From Helicobacter bilis (GTDB lineage Bacteria > Campylobacterota > Campylobacteria > Campylobacterales > Helicobacteraceae): a DNA stretch of 64,000 bases. A program made the position numbers and the translations under genes. The stretch spans positions 1,736,001 through 1,800,000 of the forward strand of contig NZ_CP019645.1 in the NCBI RefSeq assembly GCF_001999985.1. The letters run 5' to 3'. Below are positions 10,228 through 19,964 of the stretch, piece by piece (within the stretch, counting starts at the first letter, position 1; the number at the start of each line of letters is the position of its first letter). Below the pieces are notes generated by a model. The model was given only the letters and a program-made list of their open reading frames with translations, was not told the DNA's origin and searched no databases.

Positions 10228-10417
10228 GACATAAAGCCCCCCCCCTTTTTTTACAAGAGTCTTAGTGAATTTTCGCTAAAATTTTACATTTGTAGCTTCT
10301 GAAATCTTAGATATTTCGCTCCAATCACACATGACATTTTTAAGATTCAACATAGAATGCAAGAAGGACCGAAGTAAGCCCACCCCAAAGGGTAGGGCAT
10401 ACCAAAGATTTTTTACA
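10228..10417. other. Intergenic region with C9T7 tract, decayed repeat module and GC-rich hairpin
   Basis: Between the glycosyltransferase-like gene and clpB. It holds C9 followed by T7 at 10237-10252. At about 10307-10345 is a decayed copy of the module found inside maf (ATATTTCGCTCCAATCACAC, then ATGACATTTTTA). At 10378-10398 an 8-bp GC-rich stem with one bulged A and a CAAA loop could end either flanking gene, though no T run follows it closely. No gene is visible. Confidence 0.45.
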
Positions 10418-13114
10418 CTACATTGATACCACCTGCGTTTTTACACTATTCTCCACAATATCAAATATCACCTTGCTTTGTTCGCTTAGCTCTTCATTAA
10501 GGATTAAATCTGCAAGTCTGTCTTCAATCTCTCTTTGCACTGCCCTTTTTAGCGGTCTTGCACCAAATACAGGATCAAAGCCAGAATCTGCTAGATAATC
10601 TTTCATAGAATCTGTTAAAACAAGCGTGATATTTCTATCCTTAAGTTTTAGGGCTACCTGCTGTGTTAAAATATCAATAATATTTCTAATATCATCTTTA
10701 CTTAAAGCGTTGAAAATAATCTTATCATCGAGTCGATTTAGAAATTCTGGTCTAAAAAATTTCTTTAACTCTTGCTCGATTTTCTCCATTTGAGAAGCCC
10801 TTTGTGCTTCTACTAAGCTGTTTAGAATCTCTTTTTCTCTCTCTAATTTCTCTCTAGATTCTATATTGCCCTCTTTTATTGCTTTTTGTAAAGCCGCAAT
10901 ATCATCTCTTTTCATTGCCACTTCTTTAGAATCTTCGCAAATAAATTCACTGCCTATATTACTCGTTAGGATAATAATTGTGTTTTTAAAATCCACAACA
11001 ACACCCTTATTATCACTCAATCTGCCATCATCTAACACTTGTAAAAGCACATTAAAGACTTTTGGATGCGCCTTTTCCACCTCATCAAAAAGCACGACAC
11101 TATAAGGCTTTCTTTTAATGGCTTCAGTCAAGATTCCGCCCTCTTCATAGCCCACATAGCCGGGGGCTGCACCGGTTAGCTTTGTCGCATCAATCTCTTG
11201 CATATACTCACTCATATCAAGTCGCACAAGTTCTTTTTCACTATCAAACAAAAACTTTGCTAATGCCTTTGCACTCTGCGTTTTACCAACACCACTAGAC
11301 CCTAAAAACAAGAAACTAGCAATAGGACGATTTGCATCATTAAGCCCTGCTTTATTGCGTTTAATCGCACGGGCAATGCTCTCAATCGCCCTGTCTTGCC
11401 CTATCACACTTGCTTTTAAATTCTCTTCAATATGCAAGATTCTATGTTTTTCAGATTCTAACATTTTACCCACTGGGATTTGAGTCCAACGCGATACAAT
11501 CTCTGCGATACTCTCTTTTGTTACAGCATGTTTTAAGAGTGAGCCACTCTTTTGTAAATCCTGCCATTTTGCTTCAAGATTCTTTAATTCAGCTTGTGCG
11601 TTTGGAATCTTTCCATGCTCTATCTCTCCAGCCCTTGCATAGTCGCCACTGCGGCGTGCTATCTCGCTTTCTCTACGCAAAGATTCTATGTCATTTTTCA
11701 CTTTTGCAATATCGCTAAATAGTGTCTTTTCATTTTCAAAGGCACTTTGCAATCCGCTTAGCTTTTCTTTAGAATCTATGAGTTCTTTTTCTATCTCTTG
11801 CAAACGCGTATTGTGCTGTTCGTTTTTGTCAAGGTTTAGGGCAACCTTTTCAACTTCTAATGCTTCAATATCTCTTTTTGCTTTTGCAATGGCTTTTGGT
11901 TCAGATTCTATTTGCATTTTGAGTTCTGCTGCTGCCTCATCGATTAAATCGATAGCTTTGTCAGGCAAATAGCGATTTGTGATATAGCGACTTGATAGCT
12001 TCACACTCTCGACTAATGCCCCATCGGTAATGCTTACATTATGGTGTGCCTCTAGGCTTTCTTTAATGCCACGCATGATTTGCAAGGCTTCATTTTGACT
12101 TGGTTCATTAATATTTACAGGTTGGAATCTCCTTGCAAGGGCTGCATCTTTTTCAAAATATTTTCTATATTCTTTTAGTGTTGTAGCCCCTATTGTTCTT
12201 AGCTCTCCCCTTGCTAATGCGGGTTTTAAAATATTTGCTGCATCCATGCCACCTTCACTCGCACCTGCCCCAACAATAGTGTGAATCTCATCTATGAATA
12301 ATATAATCTCATCATTATTTTTTACTTCATCAACAACCGCTTTCAATCTCTCTTCAAAATCGCCACGATACTTTGCCCCCGCCATTAATGCAGTCATATC
12401 AAGGGCTATAACCTGCTTATTTTGCAAGGATAGTGGCACTTCTTTTTTTGCTATTTTTATGGCTAGTCCCTCTACAACTGCGGTTTTACCAACGCCCGGT
12501 TCTCCTAGCAAGATAGGATTATTTTTTGTTTTTCTAATTAAGATTTGCATCATTCGCTCAATCTCTTCATTCCTGCCAATAACTGGATTTAGCTTATTTT
12601 GTGCGGCAAGTTTGCTAAGATTTATGCCATATTTATCTAGCGTTTCAAGAGTGTCATCACTACTTTGAGAATCTATTTTCATACCTTTTCGCATATTTTT
12701 TAGCGTATTGATTAACTCTAATTTATCAATATTTTTTAGCAAATCTTTGAAATGTGAATCAAGATTTGCTCTCACAAAGCTATCTACACCGATGAAGCTA
12801 TCACCTTGTGTTGTAGCAAAGCTTAGGGCATTTTGCAAGGCTTCTTGCAATGATTTACTAAGCGACATATTTTGCGTATTTGCATTGCTAACTTTAGGCA
12901 ATTTATCAATCTCAAGTGTGAGATTCTGTATTAAGGCATTAATATTTTCATTATTTTTTTGCAATGCTTGATATAAAAGCATATTAGAATCTGCAAGCAT
13001 GGCAAGCAATGTGTGAATGGGCTGTGTTTCATTATTTTTATGCGTAATGGCAAATTGAGCCGCATTGTTTAATATCTCTCTCATTTGGTTTGTCAATTTA
13101 TCAAAAATACTCAT
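10418..13114 (-). CDS. clpB: ATP-dependent disaggregase ClpB
   Basis: Hexameric AAA+ chaperone that pulls proteins out of aggregates together with DnaK. The 898 residues show an N-terminal Clp repeat domain, a first AAA module with Walker A GEPGVGKT (about 205-212) and [11 protein letters not shown], a long coiled-coil middle domain (about 400-530, e.g. [14 protein letters not shown] lies in the second insert), and a second AAA module with GSSGVGKT near 601. It is some 30-40 residues longer than the common length because of a charged insert after the second Walker B region. It is transcribed alone behind a CIRCE-like operator. Confidence 0.97.
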   Translation of the reverse strand: MSIFDKLTNQMREILNNAAQFAITHKNNETQPIHTLLAMLADSNMLLYQALQKNNENINALIQNLTLEIDKLPKVSNANTQNMSLSKSLQEALQNALSFATTQGDSFIGVDSFVRANLDSHFKDLLKNIDKLELINTLKNMRKGMKIDSQSSDDTLETLDKYGINLSKLAAQNKLNPVIGRNEEIERMMQILIRKTKNNPILLGEPGVGKTAVVEGLAIKIAKKEVPLSLQNKQVIALDMTALMAGAKYRGDFEERLKAVVDEVKNNDEIILFIDEIHTIVGAGASEGGMDAANILKPALARGELRTIGATTLKEYRKYFEKDAALARRFQPVNINEPSQNEALQIMRGIKESLEAHHNVSITDGALVESVKLSSRYITNRYLPDKAIDLIDEAAAELKMQIESEPKAIAKAKRDIEALEVEKVALNLDKNEQHNTRLQEIEKELIDSKEKLSGLQSAFENEKTLFSDIAKVKNDIESLRRESEIARRSGDYARAGEIEHGKIPNAQAELKNLEAKWQDLQKSGSLLKHAVTKESIAEIVSRWTQIPVGKMLESEKHRILHIEENLKASVIGQDRAIESIARAIKRNKAGLNDANRPIASFLFLGSSGVGKTQSAKALAKFLFDSEKELVRLDMSEYMQEIDATKLTGAAPGYVGYEEGGILTEAIKRKPYSVVLFDEVEKAHPKVFNVLLQVLDDGRLSDNKGVVVDFKNTIIILTSNIGSEFICEDSKEVAMKRDDIAALQKAIKEGNIESREKLEREKEILNSLVEAQRASQMEKIEQELKKFFRPEFLNRLDDKIIFNALSKDDIRNIIDILTQQVALKLKDRNITLVLTDSMKDYLADSGFDPVFGARPLKRAVQREIEDRLADLILNEELSEQSKVIFDIVENSVKTQVVSM

Positions 13115-13157
13115 AAGAAACTCCTTATATAAAATGTGCTGAAATCATAGCATAAAT

Positions 13158-13184
13158 TTAGCAATATTTATAAACAAGTGCTAA
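13158..13184 (-). promoter_or_regulatory. CIRCE-like HrcA operator upstream of clpB
   Basis: TTAGCAATA, nine bases, then AAGTGCTAA. This matches the CIRCE pattern TTAGCACTC-N9-GAGTGCTAA at 6/9 and 8/9 positions with exactly the right spacer. It lies 44 bases before the clpB start, just upstream of a -10-like TATGAT on the minus strand (13144-13149), where a repressor would block RNA polymerase. HrcA binding is inferred. Confidence 0.5.
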
Positions 13185-13412
13185 ATTTTTTAAAATTTTA
13201 TAGTATTTATATAATAAAACTTTAGCTAATTGATATAAAGTTATATAAATATATACTACTAAACCTTTTAAAAAGATATTTGTTTCTATACTATTCAAAA
13301 CGCATAGAATCTAGTGTATGAAAAATACATGAGTAAATAAAAATCAACAAAATTTCAGCTTAAATATTATATGATTGTAGTTATAAATCACTTTGAGTTT
13401 AGGGGACTTGCC

Positions 13413-14090
13413 ATGACTTTAGAAGAATATAAACAGAAAATAGAAAAAAATCCAGATTATTCACCCGGTTGGGAAGCTATTGAATCTTGTTTTAGCGCAA
13501 TTTATGGCGACCAAAAACCGCGTCATTATGCTACAAATCTTGCCTCCCGTGCGAATCTTGGTGGCGATCAATACCTTGATGGTTACAGCATTTACACTTC
13601 TATGAATGAATATCAGCATATTGTTACCTATGGTATGAGTGAGTTATACGCAAACGAAGAATCTTTTGGTGGTGAATGGAGTGGCTGGGGCTATGAGATG
13701 ACTTTTAAACTTGTGGCAAATAAGCCCGAAGAGTGCCTATGGGTGCTAAATACGCTTGCAAATCTTGCTTTTTTTACAAACACGCAAGAAAGCTATTTAG
13801 AGAATCTGCAATTTATCGCAGGTGATGGCAAGTCCCTTAGCCGTGATGATAAATCCTTGATTACCGCCATGATTGTAACGCATGATACAGAGATACAAGG
13901 CGTTACAACAGAGCATGGCAAACTCCAGTTTCTACAACTCGTAGGCATTACACAAAAAGAGCTAGAATGGATTATGCAATATGATAATGCAGATGACAAT
14001 AAAAAAAGCATACAAGAGTTAATCTACAAAATGCAAGATGATAATCCATACCTTGCAACTGATATGAATAGACAAAAAAGTTATGTGTGA
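13413..14090 (+). CDS. Suppressor-of-fused (SUFU) domain protein
   Basis: A 225-residue cytosolic protein made of one SUFU-like domain. Visible hallmarks are GWEAIESCFSAIYGDQKPRHY near the start, ITYG-type core seen as HIVTYGMSELYA, the tryptophan-rich EWSGWGYEMTFKL, and WVLNTLANLAFF. The start at 13413 follows AGGGGAC; an upstream in-frame ATG at 13371 has no ribosome site. Bacterial SUFU proteins are common in polymorphic-toxin immunity clusters, but no toxin lies nearby, so the role is unknown. It stands alone, transcribed toward maf. Confidence 0.8.
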   Translation: MTLEEYKQKIEKNPDYSPGWEAIESCFSAIYGDQKPRHYATNLASRANLGGDQYLDGYSIYTSMNEYQHIVTYGMSELYANEESFGGEWSGWGYEMTFKLVANKPEECLWVLNTLANLAFFTNTQESYLENLQFIAGDGKSLSRDDKSLITAMIVTHDTEIQGVTTEHGKLQFLQLVGITQKELEWIMQYDNADDNKKSIQELIYKMQDDNPYLATDMNRQKSYV

Positions 14091-14244
14091 TGTTATATAG
14101 AAATTCTATCTGCATTATTACCATGTTATCCCCTAGGTTACTCCAAATCTTACATAAAGTTGTCGCATTTTGCAGTTTGAGTTAATGCAATTCCCTGTAA
14201 TATGAAATACTTAGGGCATTAATCTCAAGGTATTATATGTTTGT

Positions 14245-16818
14245 TTAGCCTATAGTTTCCATTGCTTTTTTGCTACTACTTATCAACGAAAAAAGTCCTT
14301 GTGAATAAAGTGTTTTTAACTTTATTAAATGCGTGTTTTCTGTGTAGTTGTTAGAATCTAGGTGTTCTGCCACTTGAGTGTATGCAGGGCTTTGGGGTGC
14401 AAAATTTATAGATTCTAGATTCTTGTTATATTGAGTGCGTAAGCACGAAATATCTTTTTTAGTTTCTATGCTAGATTTTTCGCTACGCTCAAAATGACAA
14501 TTTGTTGTAGAATCTAGATTCTTCGTAGTTCCTGCAAAAAGTTGTGCGAGTAAATGCGTATAGCTTAAGTGCATGATACTGCCCTCAAGTAAAATGATGC
14601 TTTTACGCATAATCTTATTATCAATGCTTTTTTGAAGTAGATTAAAAATATCTTGTGTAAGGTTAAAAATATCTTGTATTGTGTGTGTATCCTGTGTGAG
14701 AATCTCTTGTAAGGCATTACTAAACGCAGTGAGTGAATCTAGCATTTCTTGTGTGTTTAGCATGAGTTTATAGGGGGTAAAATTCTCTTTAAAATGCTTC
14801 AGTTCTCTTTCTTTATCAATAGGCTTTAGTGTAAAATCATCTTCATTTAGGGCTATTGTATGCTGAAAACGCATACCATAGCCTAGATTAATCACGCTAT
14901 TTGGCTTGTATAGCTTTATGGCTTGTTCGATATTTTTCGCACTAAGATAGAATAAGTCATTGCTAAATACACGCAAGTTTTTATTACTCTCCACTTGAAA
15001 GCAATCCTTTGGAATCTCTGTATTTTCATCGCCATAAAAGCTATGTTTAGCGTGTTTGCTATACCCATCTATATAACCACAATCTATACCGCATAGTATC
15101 ACATCGCTCCCAAGAAGACTCGCGATACTAACCCCAGCATTCCCAACAAAAGGTGCGCTAAACTCTAGCGGAATATATGTAGAATCTAAATACGCACTAC
15201 TGCTACCACCGCGTAAAAATCCATATTTTTCTTTTGCTAAATTACATGCTTTTGTGTCCGTAGTCTGTGCGAATATTAGCGGAATATCACCTAAATTTGC
15301 TTCCTTTAAAACTTGTGAGAGATAAGGCACTCTCTCAATCTCTAGCTGAAAATCAGGTCGTATGCCATGATGTCGCAAAACCTTTAAAGCTGTCCCACAA
15401 CTAAGCAAAATCATAGAATCTTTATAAGCTTTCAAAAAATCAATACATAAATCAAGACTAGCCCCATTACCTATAACGCAAATTGGGGCATTTACTCGCT
15501 TTGGTCGCATGCTTAAAAGCCTAGAATCTGCTAGATTCAAACACGCATTTTTTAAGCCTATAAGCTCATCTTCAAAGCTACCCCAACCACGCATAATAGC
15601 CTTTTTCTCTTTATAAATGAAGTCTTTAAGCAGGGCTACATTATCAGTTGTATAATGCGTTAAACTCAAACTCAAAAAATTATTTGTTAGCTTTTTTGCA
15701 TGTAAAAACGCACTTACAAGTTCAAATGATATATCCTTTATAATGATAAAGCAAGAGTTCTTTCCAACATGCTGAAATAGCCTATCATAATCGATAAAAT
15801 AGAGTGAAATGCGGAATAAATCAATATGTTCTTCATAAATCATTAAGGAATAAAATTGATAGTCTTTCTCTAGCAATTCTTGTAAAAACATACCACCCAT
15901 AAGCCCATATATATTTGTTTGTGGCAGGAATTTGGAATTACAAAAAGATTCTATTAGATTTTCATAGAGTGTGAGATTGCTTTGTGTTTGTATTGAATCT
16001 TGTTGTGTGGTTTTAGAATCTTTTGCGAGATTTAGATTCTGTGTATTGTCATTTTTGCAAGTATGGGCAAAAGCTTCGCTCGTGCGAGTGTGTAAGCATG
16101 AAATATCTTTATTAGATTCTATATTAGATACTTCGCCTAAAGGCTTAGTATGACAAGTGGTTGTTTTAGATTCTAGATTCTCCACCAAATCTTGGTGGGT
16201 GCAGGGTTTAGGGTGCATTTTTATAGAATCTAGATTCTGTTTTAATGTTTTGCTGGATATTTCGCTTCGCTCGATATGGCAAATTTTAGATTTTAATATA
16301 GAATCTTGCTTTTCATTACAATATGACTGAAAATTCGCATTAGATTCAAGTGGCGTAGATTCTAAACTTTGAGATGTTTTGCTACACTCAACATGACAAG
16401 ATTTAGATTCCACTCCCATTTTTACACTCTCTCTTAATAAATCATTGCAAAGCTTACCTGTGATATTTAGCTTCTCTTCATTTATAAAATGTGCGTTTGG
16501 AGTTAATGCGTGATTACTAAAGAGTTCCCATTGCGGATTTTTTATAGGATTTTTAGCAAGTTCTTTATGTGTGTCTTGCATACTTGTTTTATGCGTAGGG
16601 GCGTTTTTATCATTTGTGCTTTTTATAAGCGGATATTGCATAGTTTGTGTTGGGATATGGATTACATTATATCCATAAGAATCAATATGTAGGTTGTAAA
16701 GCGTTGGGGCTTTGCTTAGGGCATGAAAAAGCTTTGGATTGAGACTTTTAAAAAACTCCATGTTTTTATAGTAGTTTATTTGTAGCTGCTTTTCATTGAG
16801 ATTATCTTGTGTTTGCAC
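14245..16818 (-). CDS. Motility accessory factor (Maf/DUF115), enlarged by in-frame repeats
   Basis: Maf proteins are thought to transfer pseudaminic-type sugars to flagellin, which Helicobacter needs for filament assembly. The 857-residue product carries the DUF115 core at about 430-650: PICVIGNGASLDL, LSCGTALKVL, GIRPDFQLEIE, FVGNAGVSIASLLG and DVILCGIDCGYIDG. H. pylori relatives are around 630 residues. The excess lies in residues about 60-280 and 765-815, built from repeated, low-complexity pieces such as CHIERSEIS, CHVECSKTS, CHFERSEKSS and DISCLRT that are read-through of DNA repeats. glmU starts upstream, with 8 bases between the two genes, so they are cotranscribed. Confidence 0.85.
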   Translation of the reverse strand: MQTQDNLNEKQLQINYYKNMEFFKSLNPKLFHALSKAPTLYNLHIDSYGYNVIHIPTQTMQYPLIKSTNDKNAPTHKTSMQDTHKELAKNPIKNPQWELFSNHALTPNAHFINEEKLNITGKLCNDLLRESVKMGVESKSCHVECSKTSQSLESTPLESNANFQSYCNEKQDSILKSKICHIERSEISSKTLKQNLDSIKMHPKPCTHQDLVENLESKTTTCHTKPLGEVSNIESNKDISCLHTRTSEAFAHTCKNDNTQNLNLAKDSKTTQQDSIQTQSNLTLYENLIESFCNSKFLPQTNIYGLMGGMFLQELLEKDYQFYSLMIYEEHIDLFRISLYFIDYDRLFQHVGKNSCFIIIKDISFELVSAFLHAKKLTNNFLSLSLTHYTTDNVALLKDFIYKEKKAIMRGWGSFEDELIGLKNACLNLADSRLLSMRPKRVNAPICVIGNGASLDLCIDFLKAYKDSMILLSCGTALKVLRHHGIRPDFQLEIERVPYLSQVLKEANLGDIPLIFAQTTDTKACNLAKEKYGFLRGGSSSAYLDSTYIPLEFSAPFVGNAGVSIASLLGSDVILCGIDCGYIDGYSKHAKHSFYGDENTEIPKDCFQVESNKNLRVFSNDLFYLSAKNIEQAIKLYKPNSVINLGYGMRFQHTIALNEDDFTLKPIDKERELKHFKENFTPYKLMLNTQEMLDSLTAFSNALQEILTQDTHTIQDIFNLTQDIFNLLQKSIDNKIMRKSIILLEGSIMHLSYTHLLAQLFAGTTKNLDSTTNCHFERSEKSSIETKKDISCLRTQYNKNLESINFAPQSPAYTQVAEHLDSNNYTENTHLIKLKTLYSQGLFSLISSSKKAMETIG
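14384..14500 (-). repeat. In-frame composite repeat, C-terminal copy in maf
   Basis: Three joined modules encode residues of about 774-812, starting CHFERSEKSSIETKKD then ISCLRTQYN and INFAPQSPA. Its 14433-14500 part aligns with 16087-16156, and 14384-14429 aligns with 16201-16246, in the same orientation. The centre GTGCGTAAGCAC is nearly self-complementary. Confidence 0.8.
16081..16400 (-). repeat. In-frame repeat cluster, N-terminal part of maf
   Basis: Three further diverged copies lie here: 16081-16156 (ISCLHTRTSE and CHTKPLGEVS), 16201-16282 (CHIERSEIS) and 16369-16400 (CHVECSKTS). All keep the maf frame open. Separating DNA is rich in AGATTCT/AGAATCT. Together they account for most of residues 141-256. 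Confidence 0.75.
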
Positions 16819-16826
16819 GAGTATCC

Positions 16827-18170
16827 TTACTCATCTTCTGGCTTGAAAAATCTATAGAATCCATTTGCATAATTTATCTGTTTAGCCCTAGATAGAGAGA
16901 GGCTGCCCTCTTCTACACTCTTAGTTATCGTGCTACCTGCACCAATCAGCACATTATCTGCGATATGTATTGGGGCTACAAGCTGACAATCACTCCCTAC
17001 AAAGACATTTTTGCCAATATGTGTTTTATGCTTTTTCTTGCCATCATAATTGCAGGTAATCACACCTGCTCCAATATTGCTCCCATCTCCTATCACGCAA
17101 TCGCCAAGATAGCTTAAATGCCCCGCTTTCACTCCATCTAAACTCGCATTTTTACATTCAACAAAGTTGCCAATATGAGAATCTTTTATATGTGAGTTTG
17201 GTCGTATGTGTGCGTGCGGTCCTATATCACTTTCTATAATCTCGCTTTCTTCCACTACGCTATGAGCTTTTATATGGCTATCTTTGATATAGCTTTTACC
17301 TGTTATTCTCACCCCATTTTCAAGCACACATTCCCCTTCAAAACACACACTAGATTCTATATAAATGCTCTCTGGAATCTGCATGATAACGCCTTGTTCC
17401 ATTGCCCTTTCTCTTAGCCTTGTTAAGAGTATCTGCTCTGCTTGTGAAAGGTGAAGTTTTGTATTTATCCCAAGCATATTTTTTTCACAACATATAAAGG
17501 CAAAAATGTCTTTAGAATCTTTATTTGCGAGTTCTATAAGCTGTGTGAGATAGTATTCATTTTGTGCGTTATTAGAATCTAGCTTTGATACATACTCTTG
17601 TAAAATCTCTTTAGTAAAGCAGTAAATCCCTGCATTTACGATATTAATCTCTTTTTGGTCTAAACTGCAATCTTTCTCTTCGATAATGCCCTTTATGGCA
17701 AATGCTTGTTTTAAATCCTTGTCTTTTTTGATAATCCTGCCATAACCATAAGGATTTTTTGTCTCAAACGCACAAAGATTGATAGAGCCAGCCCCATTTA
17801 CTAGCATTTCTAAATCACTGCTTGAGATTAGAGGCGTATCACCGCTAAGGATTAGCACCTTTTCACCTTTTATATCGATTAATTGCTTATTTTCTTTCAT
17901 CAAAGCCCCGCCAGTGCCCGGATACTTATCATGCAACTGCGTGTGAAAAGTAATCTTATCAGCGATATGCCATGCGTATTTTTCCTGTAAAAACGCTTGT
18001 ATTCTCTCTTTTTGATTATATAGCACGACATGCACATCAGAGCTTATCTCTAATGCGGTATCAATCACATATTCAATCATGCTTTTACCGCATAGCTTAT
18101 GCAAAACCTTTGGTGTATTTGACTTCATTCGTGTGCCAAACCCAGCCGCTAAAATCACCACTGATACCAT
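16827..18170 (-). CDS. glmU: Bifunctional UDP-N-acetylglucosamine pyrophosphorylase / glucosamine-1-phosphate N-acetyltransferase
   Basis: Makes UDP-GlcNAc, the precursor of peptidoglycan, lipid A and surface glycans. The 447-residue protein has the N-terminal uridylyltransferase signature LAAGFGTRMKSNTPKVLHK, a sugar-binding region with ILSGDTPLI, and a C-terminal left-handed beta-helix of hexapeptide repeats (HIRPNSHIKDSHIGN, GDGSNIGAGVITCNYDG, GAGSTIT). KAGHLSYLGD carries the acetyl-transfer histidine region. maf follows after 8 bases, a sensible pairing of sugar supply and glycosylation. Confidence 0.96.
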   Translation of the reverse strand: MVSVVILAAGFGTRMKSNTPKVLHKLCGKSMIEYVIDTALEISSDVHVVLYNQKERIQAFLQEKYAWHIADKITFHTQLHDKYPGTGGALMKENKQLIDIKGEKVLILSGDTPLISSSDLEMLVNGAGSINLCAFETKNPYGYGRIIKKDKDLKQAFAIKGIIEEKDCSLDQKEINIVNAGIYCFTKEILQEYVSKLDSNNAQNEYYLTQLIELANKDSKDIFAFICCEKNMLGINTKLHLSQAEQILLTRLRERAMEQGVIMQIPESIYIESSVCFEGECVLENGVRITGKSYIKDSHIKAHSVVEESEIIESDIGPHAHIRPNSHIKDSHIGNFVECKNASLDGVKAGHLSYLGDCVIGDGSNIGAGVITCNYDGKKKHKTHIGKNVFVGSDCQLVAPIHIADNVLIGAGSTITKSVEEGSLSLSRAKQINYANGFYRFFKPEDE

Positions 18171-18226
18171 ATTTTTCCTTTTATAGCTTAGATTCTATTT
18201 GATACATACAAGGCTAGAATTATACA

Positions 18227-18943
18227 TTATTTAGAGCATATTTCTTTTAAATAGTTAATTGATTCTTCAATGCTTTTGGGTCTACTAAGATCGTCTATTT
18301 CTTTGTCTGTTAAGACTTTATCATCAAAGCATTTGCCACTTATAATCTCGCCATTCTCACCTTTAAATAAGGCTAGTAGTTTTCCATCTTCTGTGTAGAA
18401 TCTCGTATCCCCATGAAACAAGTTGTTTAAATATGGTATTTCTCTCCAAAGATTCCCATTTTCATAATACCACTTTTCTATGCCTTCTGCTTTGTTATTT
18501 TTGTATGGTATTTCTCTCCAAAGATTCCCATTTTCATAATACCACTTTTCTATGCCCTCTGCTTTGCCATTTTTGTATGGTGTTTCCCAATAAATTTTCC
18601 CATTTGAATGATATTCTTTTTCTATACCTTCTCTTTTGTCATTTTTATATGGTATTTCAGTTTTAAGTTCCCCATTCTCATAATACCATTTTTCTATGCC
18701 TTCTCTTCCACCATTTTTAAATGGTGTTTCTATATGAAGATTCCCATTTTCATAATACTCTTTTTCCATACCCTCGAATTCACCATTTTTATATGGTGTT
18801 TCTTTTATAAGTTTCCCATTTAAATCATATTTTTTTTCTACACAACCTCTTATTATGTCTTCTTCGGTTTTACATTCTTTTAGTATAGGTGTATCTACAC
18901 TATGAAATGAAAGAAAACCCATTAACACACTTTTTAAAAACAT
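18227..18943 (-). CDS. YwqK/MORN-like repeat protein A (6 repeats)
   Basis: A 238-residue protein built from about six 23-residue units of the form ETPYKNGxxEGIEKWYYENGNL, the pattern of YwqK-family and MORN-type proteins. The function is unknown; some are labelled antitoxins by database name only. The N-terminus (MFLKSVLMGFLSFHS) looks like a short hydrophobic export or anchor segment. The last part, FYTEDGKLLALFKGENG and SGKCFDDK, has a non-repeat cap. Two adjacent units (18435-18553 region) are nearly identical in DNA. It is a paralogue of the gene at 19064-19939, with matching ends. Confidence 0.8.
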   Translation of the reverse strand: MFLKSVLMGFLSFHSVDTPILKECKTEEDIIRGCVEKKYDLNGKLIKETPYKNGEFEGMEKEYYENGNLHIETPFKNGGREGIEKWYYENGELKTEIPYKNDKREGIEKEYHSNGKIYWETPYKNGKAEGIEKWYYENGNLWREIPYKNNKAEGIEKWYYENGNLWREIPYLNNLFHGDTRFYTEDGKLLALFKGENGEIISGKCFDDKVLTDKEIDDLSRPKSIEESINYLKEICSK

Positions 18944-18970
18944 AACTGCCCCTTTTAAATTGAAATAATA

Positions 18971-19106
18971 GATTCTGTATTTTACAAAAATTCTTTTAGA
19001 TTAAAGCCTAAAAGATTCTAAGATTAGAATCTAGCAAGTGTTAAGATAGCTTTAAATCATAAGTTATTTAGAATCACTCTCTTTAAGGCATATTTTTTGT
19101 AAATAG
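18971..19106. repeat. Direct repeat, copy 1, with perfect AGATTCT hairpin
   Basis: 136 bases near-identical to 19965-20098. It spans the 3' end and downstream spacer of the paralogue. At 19013-19032 AGATTCTAA-GA-TTAGAATCT is a perfect 9-bp stem. On the minus strand it is followed by TTTT, so it may terminate the gene ending at 19064. Confidence 0.75.
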
Positions 19107-19939
19107 TTAATTCCTTTGCCAGCACTATAAAATCTACCAATCTCTTCTAAATCTTTATTTGTTGGGGCTTTATTATTATAGCATTTACCGCTTGTAATCT
19201 TGCCATTCTCGGCTTTAAGCAAAGCAAGTAGCCCTCCATCTTCTGTGTAGTATTTTAAATTGCCATGTGCTTCATCATTTTTATGTGGTCTTTCACTTGC
19301 TAGACTCCCATTCTCATAATACCATTTTTCTATGCCCTCTATTTTGCCATTTTTATATGGCGCTTTTCTCCAAAGACTCCCATTCTCATAATACCACTTT
19401 ACCATGCCTTCTTTTTTGCCATTTTTATATGGTGTTTCTACTCCTAGATTCCCATTCTCATAATACGACTTTACCATGCCGTCCTTTTCACCATTTTTAT
19501 ATGGTGTTTCTATCCAAAGATTCCCATTTGAATAATATTCTTTTTCTATACCTTCTTTTTCACCATTTTTATATGGTATTTCAATCTTTAGATTCCCATT
19601 TTCATCATACCGCTTTTCTATACCTTCTTTTTCACCATTTTTATATGGTATTTCAGCCCGAAGCTCACCACTCTCATAATACCATTTTTCTATGCCTTCT
19701 CTTCCACCATTTTTATATGGCATTTCAGCCCGAAGCTCACCACTCTTATAATACCACTTTTCTATGCCTTCTCTTCCACCATTTTTAAATGGTGTTTCCC
19801 AATAAATTTTCCCATTTGAATGATATTCTCTCTCTACACAACCGCTTATTATGTCTGCGTGATTTTCGCATTCTTTTAACATGGTTGTATCTACACTATG
19901 AAATGAAAGAAAACCCATTAACACACTTTTTAGCAACAT
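19064..19939 (-). CDS. YwqK/MORN-like repeat protein B (8 repeats)
   Basis: A 291-residue paralogue of the neighbour at 18227-18943, with the same N-terminal segment (MLLKSVLMGFLSFHS) and the same C-terminal cap (YTEDGGLLALLKAENG, SGKCYNNK). It has about eight 23-residue units, two more than the neighbour. Units vary at the first four positions (for example WIETPYKNGEKDGMVK, RAEIPYKNGEKEGIEK). Differing unit number between tandem copies points to recombination between repeats. Function unknown; no toxin gene is adjacent. No enzyme motif is visible. Confidence 0.8.
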   Translation of the reverse strand: MLLKSVLMGFLSFHSVDTTMLKECENHADIISGCVEREYHSNGKIYWETPFKNGGREGIEKWYYKSGELRAEMPYKNGGREGIEKWYYESGELRAEIPYKNGEKEGIEKRYDENGNLKIEIPYKNGEKEGIEKEYYSNGNLWIETPYKNGEKDGMVKSYYENGNLGVETPYKNGKKEGMVKWYYENGSLWRKAPYKNGKIEGIEKWYYENGSLASERPHKNDEAHGNLKYYTEDGGLLALLKAENGKITSGKCYNNKAPTNKDLEEIGRFYSAGKGINYLQKICLKESDSK

Positions 19940-19964
19940 ATTTGTCCTTTTAAATTAAGATAAA

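Noticed and set aside
11410-12971. Several + strand ORFs inside clpB
   Set aside because: All lie opposite conserved AAA+ motifs and lack start signals.
19267-19788. A 173-codon antisense ORF over the YwqK-type gene B
   Set aside because: It is the complement of the repeat units, so it repeats every 23 codons for composition reasons; no ribosome site or homology.
18433-19800. Regular repeats that might be a CRISPR array
   Set aside because: Units are 69 bases, coding, in frame with no unique spacers of constant length; they are protein repeats.
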